The translations under genes were made by a program, and so were the position numbers. Under the pieces are notes generated by a model. That model did no database searches and was not told the DNA's origin. It was given only the letters and a program-made list of their open reading frames with translations. This document shows positions 57,101 through 64,000 of a DNA stretch of 64,000 bases, one piece after another. Origin of the DNA: Nelumbo lutea (taxonomy: Eukaryota; Streptophyta; Magnoliopsida; Proteales; Nelumbonaceae); assembly GCA_022828595.1 (NCBI GenBank), contig JAKGHH010000001.1, positions 135,923,017 to 135,987,016 of the forward strand, written 5' to 3'. The number at the start of each line of letters is the position of its first letter. The stretch's first letter is position 1.

Positions 57101-57132
57101 CTGCCAAACTTTTAGGGATTAGGCGCGATTGA
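48173..57132 (+). CDS. BAC1: Mitochondrial basic amino acid carrier (BAC1-like)
   Basis: Eight exons: 48173-48268, 50529-50618, 55905-56006, 56174-56278, 56355-56453, 56529-56729, 56804-56902 and 56998-57132, all joined at codon boundaries with GT..AG introns; 308 residues ending GIRRD-stop. It is a three-repeat mitochondrial carrier of the inner membrane. Signature boxes: PFDTVK (27-32), SSELVK (126-131) and PFDVAK (238-243). Stretches such as VKLQKHNTEAHG, LYRGATSSF, CRMQVQGTDSLV and RAFPANAAAIVAWE place it with Arabidopsis BAC1, which exchanges arginine, lysine, ornithine and histidine. The second signature has Ser126 where Pro is usual (TCA codon, 56261-56263). Introns 1 (2.3 kb) and 2 (5.3 kb) are large and carry repeats. 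The ATG follows a GA-rich leader. Confidence 0.95.
49063..49234. mobile_element. 172-bp foldback MITE in BAC1 intron 1
   Basis: Left arm CGGATTTGGTGCTCACAAAA and onward is complementary to the right arm ending TTTTGTGAGGACTGAATCCG. About 70 bp per arm with scattered mismatches and a short central spacer (CCATCAATAAAAAGATAC). No clear target duplication. Confidence 0.8.
49969..50381. repeat. 206-bp tandem duplication in BAC1 intron 1
   Basis: Units 49969-50174 and 50175-50381 both start GCATCAGTTATTTCAACCTC and end CCAACAAGTCTCA. They are nearly identical apart from a 4-nt insertion and few substitutions, so the duplication is young. Confidence 0.95.
51190..51355. repeat. Dispersed repeat in BAC1 intron 2
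   Basis: AATGCTAGTCCCGGCTATC followed by GGTCTTGGGAGGGGTGGA matches the segment near 14920-14960. The later part (CTCTCGGATTTGACCCCATG) is tRNA-box-B-like, hinting at a SINE. Confidence 0.45.
51674..51849. repeat. 88-bp tandem duplication in BAC1 intron 2
   Basis: Units start CATGATTTCA at 51674 and 51762, almost identical, both ending TAGTAAATTTCTACAA. Confidence 0.95.
51925..54222 (+). mobile_element. 5'-truncated LINE in BAC1 intron 2
   Basis: In host-gene sense. It begins inside the reverse transcriptase (LLLSEADRAGSL), with the active-site box FVDD at 52016-52027. A TGA at 52495 and frameshifts up to 52965 break the RT end. The frame 52965-54080 is then open for 371 codons: a zf-RVT domain (IPPKIAVFCWVAYLGKI, CFLCKVKGEDCNHLLISC) and an RNase H with all four catalytic positions (D242, E282, D306, D354 of that frame). 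A 3' region ends in an A-rich tail (54206-54222). No target duplication was readable. The RT lacks its 5' half, so it cannot retrotranspose. Confidence 0.9.
54690..55005 (+). repeat. LINE 3'-tail fragment with a 145-bp internal repeat
   Basis: TAGAAGGGTTTCTTGCTGTG recurs at 54692 and 54837, each followed by TTGTTTAGTTGAGTATGCTTG. The end (GTTGTACTCAGTTTTCC..TTTAATAAAC, then A-rich at 54990-55005) resembles a plant LINE 3' end. Confidence 0.55.
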
Positions 57133-58319
57133 AGGCTTATTTGTTGATAGTGACTTCCATTATGCTCCTGTCCTCATCCTAATAGCAAGCATGAACTTCT
57201 CCAATGGCAAATCATGATTGAACCATGTTGGAGGCTGCTTTAAGTGATTTCAAAGATTTACAGTATCCTTTCAGAATTGACTTGGCATCAAGAACAAGAA
57301 CTTAATCTGTTATCCAATTCTACCGATCAGATAGAAGAATCTCCCCATTATCCTTCTGAAACAAAGGGGGTTTGAATTTGTTTCAAGTACAGGCAATCGA
57401 TCATTCAAGTGGCATGGCAATTTTGTTTTCGTGAGTTTTGTTCTTGTTTGATGCAATATTAAGTTATTGTGTTGAACTACCATGAATTTGTTCATGTTTT
57501 ATTAGATAATTCATAAATCATAATTGCTAGTGAGGATTATTTGATTTTAAAGATGTCATCAGATGGAAGTTCTTATGACAGAACCGGTTTAATTACATGA
57601 ATTCCACCACCCCATATTTGAGGGTGGCTTGTCTAATTATTTGGATTTGATTGTGGTAAAAGCTACATTCAGATTGAGCTGGAGAGGATTAATCTGGGTC
57701 TATCTAGTGTCAGACCAGTGAGCTGAAGCTGTAAGACATCGGTACTTTCACCAAGAAAAAAAAGAAACATCGGTACATTTACTATAAAAATATTTTTTCT
57801 ATAAAACAAAATAAATTCATCATTTAGTTTCTAAACCTAATGAAATGGATAGAAGGTACAAGCATTCTGTTCTTTTGCATGTAGATGTGGATTGGTGGCC
57901 TGTCATACCTTGATCCTTGATCGTCCCTTTTTCTTTGATTAGTCCCTGAAGAACGGCCCTTTCCCTTGTAAGCAGGGTTCTTGGGTTTCTTTGATGATCG
58001 ATTTTCTGTTTCTAAACAAAACTTGTATAAATTTGAAGTGCCTTTTTTTTTTTTTTTTTTCTCTTTTCTTATTATTTTTCATTTGTTAATTCTTTTTCCA
58101 TCCATTTTCACATTGAGGGAGGATAAACAGGGGCGGAGCCAAGATTTTTAATTAATCTGTCCTAAGGATTAAAATATTAATCTGTCCGATATTCTCAAGT
58201 GGGTATTGGTGTATATCGATATTATTTATTATTTATTTTTAAATTTTATAAGTTTTAAAGGGTCCCACTATTTATTTTAAAGTTTTCAAAAAAGTCTTGT
58301 ATGGGTGCACGTGCATCCA
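57133..58319. other. BAC1 3' flank
   Basis: The 3' untranslated region must start here, but no canonical AATAAA near the stop is obvious. AT-rich sequence with a poly(T) run (58047-58063). No other gene. Confidence 0.45.
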
Positions 58320-58343
58320 ATATATATATATATATATATATAT
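58320..58343. repeat. (TA)n microsatellite
   Basis: About 12 uninterrupted TA units. Confidence 0.95.
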
Positions 58344-58562
58344 GTTTACACCAATATGGATACCCCAGGCTGGGCTCCTCGATACACGGCCCATTGACAC
58401 CCTTTGGATACTTTGGGTGATGTCTAGGTTGAGTAATGGTTCAAAGTTCAAACGGCCATGTGAATACTTGCACAAGTTGAATAATTACTATTTCCTTTAA
58501 ACTACTAGGACATAAAATTTAGTTCAATTTTGTAAAATGGGAAAATTTGTATTGTTGGAAAT

Positions 58563-58890
58563 AGGGGTGTCAATTGGACTGGATTTGGTCCAATCCGATC
58601 CACTTCAATGTGAGCCCATTACAAATGGATCAGGTTCAATTCAATCTAATGAATGTTTTGGACTAATTTGGATCGGTCCAATTCAATGTCTGAACCGTCT
58701 AATCTGTTCAAATTCATTTTGATTTACATTGGTTTCAATCTAAATCCAATCTATTGAACACATGTTTTTATCTTATATCAATGGACCAGATATTTGCTTA
58801 ATACAACCCAATCCAATATAAATTTGTTACGGGCAGACCAGGTCCAATCCAATCTAATAAATATTTTGGATCGGATTGGACCAAACCCAA
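58563..58890. repeat. hAT-type MITE, one end missing
   Basis: Begins TAGGGGTGTCAATTGG and contains GGTCCAATCCGATCC, GGACCAGATATTTG and GTCCAATCCAATCTAATAAA blocks. The expected CACCCCTA end is absent. It represents the uninterrupted form of the MITE split at 32902/36024. Confidence 0.65.
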
Positions 58891-59535
58891 AACCACCATA
58901 TCCTATTATTATTTATAATAGATGAAATTCTAAAATTTGATACCAGACCAAAATCCAGTTTTAGCCAGAATTAAAGGCATTTGTTGGGATAATGGGATTC
59001 TATGTGCAGATCTATAGTCTGACCTGATTTCATATTTCATCAGTGGCCTGATTCTGAGGTTTTGCATGGACTTTTGGAAAATGATCCGGAATGTGGGATT
59101 TTGTCGGGTTGGATTTGCAATCCGGAATTTAAAATTCAAATCCCACATATGCGTGATTGGAATGCATGATATGTTATCTAACTTAGGTTCATATTTTATC
59201 TTTTTAAGTATAAGAATATTGGTTGAAATTATTCTTTAGACCAAACCAGTAATAATGAAATAACTCCGAACACCATGATAGATCAGAGATGACTCCTCAT
59301 GGCTCATTAGGCAGTTGATTTTGGAGAATACATTTCCTGCGACCACTATGGCAGGATACCACCCCCTGTAATTTCGATGAAAAAGACAACAATATCACGT
59401 CAAGCCGGTGTCGGATTAAACATTAGCACTGACCTGGATCGGTGGTTGTAGGAAATGTGTTCTCTTCATTCATTTTGGGGAAGTTTCTCCTCCTCTCTCT
59501 CTAATGCAATGCTATGGAAGAAGGTCGTCTGTTAT
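58891..59535. other. Intergenic spacer
   Basis: No gene or clear element. Confidence 0.4.
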
Positions 59536-59543
59536 GTCTAGAC

Positions 59544-59830
59544 CATGGTTTTTAAAAACGAACCGACGGCAGAATTGCTCAGGGGTCTAGTTACCGGTTT
59601 GTTCGAACGGTCTGACTGTTCGACTCGAACGACCGACCCATTCTGATAAAAAATTAAAAAATAAAAAAAATAAAAAATTGAAAAACAGTCAAAACCATTT
59701 GAATGGTTAACTGGCCAGTTCAACGGTTTACTGATCAAAATCAACGATTTTAAGGGAAAAAGTGGTTTTGGAGGAAAATAAAACCGGTCAAGTGACTGGT
59801 TCCCGATCCAGTCCAATTTTAAAAACAGTG
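59544..59830. mobile_element. hAT-type MITE, 287 bp
   Basis: Ends CATGGTTTTTAAAAACG and TTTTAAAAACAGTG are imperfect inverted repeats. A perfect 8-bp target duplication GTCTAGAC flanks it (59536-59543 and 59831-59838). Interior carries GAACGGTCTGACTG and AACCGGTCAAGTGACTGG blocks; no coding. Confidence 0.93.
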
Positions 59831-59838
59831 GTCTAGAC

Positions 59839-60211
59839 CCGCCAAATATGACCTGCATCGCTTTAAATCAAAATCACTCTTTAATAATACACTAATTAAG
59901 ACTTCACGTGCAAGGCACATGGAGGGCTTCATAAATCATAAATTTTCTTTATATATATATATATTTTATTTAATTTTATACACATAAGCATGATTATTTC
60001 GTTATAAAACACAAGAAGAAAGATGGAAAAATGTCCAATTTTTTGGTTCAACCATTGAAGCGTTTTTGTGAATATATGCATATAAACCTTCCATTTCACT
60101 GATATCGACCCAATCAACTGTCTGGTTCATCAGTTTGCTGGTTTAACTAGGTGGTCCGCCTGTTGTAACATTTAAAACTGTCCAAAATCTGTGACTCAGT
60201 TGGCTATATGA
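59839..60211. other. Spacer
   Basis: AT-rich with a TATATA run (59951-59964). The end (GGTTTAACTAGGTGGTCCGC, 60137-60156) resembles the interior of hAT-type MITEs and may be a fragment. Confidence 0.35.
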
Positions 60212-60669
60212 TAGGGGTGTCAATGGTATTCAAAAATCTGATTTTAAATTCAAAATTCAATACAATCAAATCAGATTCAGATAATTTGAATATTATAATT
60301 AGTTGAATTCAGATATTCTATTCATACTAATTAGTTAATCGGATCCGAATTTGGATATGTCCTGATTCAATTTGATCAATTATTTAATTCTTATATATAA
60401 TATATGAATTATTTAAATATTTTATATAATTATATATAATAATTAAATTATATAAATAATTAATATATTTATATACTTTATATAAATAGAATATTTATTT
60501 TATATATTAATTAATTACCTAAAATAATTAATTGGTCGAATTTGATTTGAAACAGATGTTGAAATATTAATTTTCAATATCTATTGGATATCAAATTGAA
60601 TTTGAATATCAAATTTTCTAATTGGATTCTAATTTGGATATTGCTTGATTCGATCCATTTACACCCCTA
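60212..60669. mobile_element. AT-rich MITE, 458 bp
   Basis: Ends TAGGGGTGTCAATGG and CCATTTACACCCCTA are inverted. The interior is AT-rich with palindromic AATTATATAAATAATT-type sequence. No convincing target duplication. Confidence 0.7.
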
Positions 60670-60839
60670 CTACCCAAGGCTGGTTCAACCAGTTGGGACC
60701 AATGATGTCTCCATTTATGGTAAATTGCACCACTTTGTAATGGCATTTGTACATGGTAAAACATAAAACTTTACCATATAAAATGAAATTGGGTTTTATT
60801 ATAATATAAGTATAAAGAGTCTTTTTTTTTTTTTGGGAA

Positions 60840-60999
60840 AATTCCTTATCAATACCTTGTACTTTGGTTAGAGTGAAAATTTGGTCCCCGAACTTTAAAA
60901 TGTGACAATCTAGTACTCGAACTTTCAAAACACAATAATTTAGTACATAAGGTTACGAGCTATTATGTGGCATTTGAAAAGACAAAAATGAACCTCAAG
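60840..60999. repeat. MULE-end-like fragment
   Basis: GTCCCCGAACTTTAAAATGTGAC and CTCGAACTTTCAAAACACAA are the kind of serial CCGAACTTT-type blocks seen in plant MULE inverted ends. The partner end is not present. Confidence 0.45.
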
Positions 61000-61096
61000 T
61001 ATCATTTAATTTTCTTTATTAACCATCTCCTAAGAGATATAATACAAAGAGAGATATACAGAAAATAAAAGTAAAAGTGCAAAAATAGCCCTACGG

Positions 61097-61500
61097 CTAG
61101 ATTTCACTATCTCTACACTCCCCCTCAAACTGATGCCTAGGAATAAGCATTAGTTTGTCCATGAGAAATAGATGCCGAGCCCGTGTCATTGCTTTAGTTA
61201 ACAAGTCTACCAGTTGGAGCTCGGAGGAGACATGAAGGAGAGATATGGTACCCTTAAGAAGGAGATTGCGAATGAAATGGCAATCAACTTCTATGTGTTT
61301 GGTGCGCTCATGGAAGATGGGGTTGGATGCAATTTTGATTGCACTGATGTTGTCTGCATAAAGAGGAACGAACAATGGTGGCTCACTTAGTATTTCAAAT
61401 AGAAGAGCCCGAAGTCATATGATCTCACTACACTCGGAAGATATAGCCATGTATTCAGCTTCGGTGGGAGATTTGGACACAATAGCTTGTTTCTTGCATT
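61097..61500 (-). pseudogene. Copia RNase H
   Basis: Reads PLYADNISAIKIASNPIFHE then RTKHIEVDCHFIRN and ELQLVDLLTKAM, the standard ADNxSAI, RTKHIEVD and DxLTKA motifs. Stops separate it from the RT. Confidence 0.88.
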
Positions 61501-61521
61501 TCCATGAGATAAGGGAGTTGC

Positions 61522-62498
61522 CTAGGAAGACACACCAGCCAGTTGTGGACCATCGGTGTCAGGGCATCCAACCCAATCAACATCTACATATGCCATAAGA
61601 TGAATGGAAGATGATGAGGAGAAGAATATCCTATGTGACAGTGTGCCCCGTACATATCTTATAATCCAATGAACTGCAGATAAACGTGGTTGTCTCGGAG
61701 AAGACACAAACTGACTTACTATCTGAACTGCATAGGATATGTTCGGCTGAGTCATGGTGAGATAGATTAAACTTCCCACTAGTTGACGATAAAGGGTACT
61801 ATCTTCAAGGGGAGACCCATCATCTTTGTTGGGTTTCAAATTCAGTTCTAGTGGAGTGTCCACAACATTATAATCACTAAGATTTGTCAGTTTAACCAGA
61901 TCAGCCGCATACTTCTGTTGATTAACAAAGTAGCCACGAGAATTTCTACTCACCTCAAGGTCCAAGAAATATGTCAATGGTCCCAAGTCCTTCATCTTGA
62001 AGGATTCACTGAGTAATTGTTGTAGCCTAGAAATTCTTTTTATGTCATCCTCTGAAATAAGTATATCATCAACATAAAAGAGTAATATCATTACTCCTTG
62101 CTTCCACCTTAGGGTGAAAGAGTAATCAGAAGGTTCTGAATAAAGCCAGCATCAGTGATGACAAATCTGAACTTCTCAAACCAGGACCTAGGAGCTTTTT
62201 TCAGGCCATAAAGTGACTTCTTCAAACGACAAACAAGCTGCGGATTTGTACAATATCCCAAAGGAGGCTTCATGTAAACTGTCTCTTTCAATTCCCCGTG
62301 GAGAAAAACATTCTTGACATCCATCTGATGAATTGTCCATTGTTTGACTACAAACACAACCATCAAAAGTCGTACAGTGGTCATCTTAGCTACAGGAGAA
62401 AAAGTCTCCTCATAGTCTATCCCATATTCCTGTTTGTAACCCTGTGCAACAAGCCTAACTTTGTATCTATCTAGGCACCAATCAGATTTTAGTTTCAC
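61522..62498 (-). pseudogene. Copia reverse transcriptase
   Basis: Two frames. The upstream part (62498-62109) has YGIDYEETFSPVAKMTTVR, MDVKNVFLHGEL and CRLKKSLYGLKKAPRSW; the downstream part (62091-61522) has the catalytic FYVDDILIS box, a SFKMKDLGPLTYFLDLEVS stretch and SAVHWIIRYVRGT. The frames are separated by a break between 62091 and 62109. Confidence 0.9.
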
Positions 62499-62499
62499 A

Positions 62500-62980
62500 G
62501 AATAGACCCAGAGATCTTAGTGGAGCCTTGATTAGGTCCCAGGTGTCATTCTCTAGAAGAGCTCGAATCTTAGAATCCATTGCATATTTCCAGTGTGGTT
62601 CTGCTATAGCCTGCTGATAAGATCTAGGAATATTTGTGGTAGATAAAATGGCAGAAAATGAGCTATGGTCTGATGAATAACTATAACGATTAGGTGGACG
62701 AGAAATTCTAGAGGAACAACGTAAAGTAGGAGCAATAGGTTCAAAGGGAAGGTCTTGAATACTTATTGAGGCAGCTGGAGTGATTGGATTAGCAACTGGA
62801 GGTGGAGCAGAGGGGGGATGGAGACTGAAGAAGGTTGTTGCTTCCTGAAGTAGGTCTGAAGTTATTGTGGAGGTGACAATGGAGTATCCGATGTATCTGT
62901 AGAATCAAAATTATGCAGCAAGGAAACAGAAGGAGTTGGGAACTTCACAATATGTTAAAAAAATGACACACTTTCAAGAA
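62500..62980 (-). pseudogene. Degraded Copia integrase-RT linker
   Basis: Stop-interrupted sequence between integrase and RT, reading fragments such as ALLENDTWDLIKAPLR (usual linker-to-RT start) near 62560-62510. No continuous frame. Confidence 0.5.
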
Positions 62981-62983
62981 AAA

Positions 62984-63727
62984 CTACATTACGAGAAATT
63001 TGAAGATGATGAACCAAAGGGTCATAGCAATGACACCATTTATGTTAGAGCTATACCCCATAAAGGTGCACAAAGCTGCTTGTGTAGTTAACTTTGTGTG
63101 TTCATGGGGTCGAAAGTGGACAAAACAAGTACATCCGAATACTCTGAGCATGGATAGGTCTAGGGATTTGTGGAAGAGGGATTGAAAAGGAGAGGAGTTG
63201 TTCAAAACTGATGATGGGAGATTTATGAGATACACAGCAGTGCTGGCCGCCTCCACCCAAAACCAAGAGGGTATGTGGGAATCCGGTAAAAGAGTTCTGA
63301 CTACACTCAAGATATGCCCATTTTTCCTTTCTGCAACCCCGTTTTGTTGTGGGGTGCCTGGACAAGAATTTTGGGTTTGAATTCCATGTTGTTTTAAGTA
63401 GTTTTGGAAATCTTCATCAATATACTCTCCCCTTAAATCTGGTTGTAGCACACAAATTTGGGCATCAAACTATGTAGCAACATAGGTGTGAAAGTGCTGA
63501 AATACGGAGTACACTTTAGATTTCTTTCGAAGAAAATAGGCCCAAGTGAAATGAGTACAGTCATCAATAAAGGTTACAAAATGTTTAAAACCCATCTGTG
63601 AGACAACTGGAGATGACCAAACATCATTATGTATTAAATAAAAAGGGACTGTTGCATGTTCAGAATGAGAAGGAAAAGGAAAAATATGGCTCCTACATAA
63701 ACCACAAGTAATGCAGTCTTTATTCAC
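62984..63727 (-). pseudogene. Copia integrase
   Basis: Catalytic core: HNDVWSSPVVSQMGFKHFVT, FIDDCTHFTWAYFLRKKS, then after an in-frame TAG or similar stop (near 63465) LQPDLRGEYIDEDFQNYL and GTPQQNGVAERKN. The three acidic positions (Asp, Asp, Glu) appear conserved. An FGCTCFVHFRPHEHTKL region follows. The stop inactivates the copy. Confidence 0.85.
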
Positions 63728-64000
63728 ATTTTTAAGAGAAACATTGGAAATAGGTAAACTACCAAAGGAAAATAATTGATCAAGTTTCTTAGAGAAATGA
63801 TGGCCCAGTCATTTATGCCACAACTGCCAATCTTTATTATAATTAACAGATTCAAAAATAGAAGTAATAGAAATCAAACATGAAGTAGAAGTAGACACAA
63901 TTTTATTCTTCTCAAATTATAGAGCAAAGAATCTTCCCAGTCTACGCCCCTTCCCCTTCACCTCCCTAGTTTGCCGGTCCTGTATCAAACAACCATCAGA

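Larger units (their letters stand above)
61000..64000 (-). mobile_element. Ty1/Copia element, 3' part, runs off the window
   Basis: Minus sense from the right edge: GAG-pre-integrase-like region (about 63900-63730), integrase (63727-62984), a degraded linker, reverse transcriptase (62498-61522) and RNase H (61500-61097). A polypurine tract (GAGGGGGAG, 61118-61126) and a 3' LTR start TGTAGAGATAGTG at 61117 follow. The gene order integrase-RT-RNase H is diagnostic of Copia. The inner LTR edge near 61.0 kb could not be fixed. Stops and frameshifts make it defective. Confidence 0.85.

Overview
This is nuclear DNA of a flowering plant. The evidence is two intron-rich, plant-type genes with GT..AG introns, LINEs with plant-type zf-RVT and RNase H tails, Ty3/Gypsy (Tat-like) and Ty1/Copia retrotransposons, many MITEs and AT-rich spacers. 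No species can be named from the sequence. Only two genes are clearly functional: a Polycomb RING1-type E3 ligase on the minus strand (visible CDS 19006 down to 9371, continuing past the left edge) and a mitochondrial basic amino acid carrier of the BAC1 type on the plus strand (eight exons, 48173-57132, 308 aa). Nearly everything else is transposon-derived.

Left part (1-19.3 kb): RING1 introns swollen by insertions. They hold an internally deleted Gypsy element (526-5170, TSD TAAAT), LINE fragments in both directions, two 0.7-kb hAT-type elements with 8-bp TSDs (6769-7466 and 15126-15828), a short hAT MITE (6472-6691) and simple repeats. The first six RING1 coding exons are clear, and the C3HC4 RING is complete.

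Middle part (19.3-47.4 kb): a gene-poor transposon landscape. It contains a Mutator-like element with a perfect 9-bp TSD (22626-24202), a decayed minus-strand LINE (25.2-29.7 kb), an LTR element inserted in an older MITE (32903-36023), another LINE (36.4-39.1 kb), and a nested pair. The outer member of the pair (39309-46171) is a coding-free LTR element whose LTRs carry three different minisatellites; the inner member (39693-42364) is a second non-autonomous LTR element sitting inside one of those minisatellites. A related solo LTR follows (46232-46835).

Right part (47.4-64 kb): BAC1, whose 5.3-kb second intron hosts a 5'-truncated LINE with an intact RNase H domain; then MITEs, and a minus-strand Ty1/Copia element running off the right edge.

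The most informative patterns are the LTR-borne minisatellites, an 18-nt motif shared by three different LTR families, the antisense ORF of the Tat-like element, and the insertion-within-insertion order that gives relative ages. I found no evidence for a new defence or metabolic system; the novelty here lies in transposon structure.
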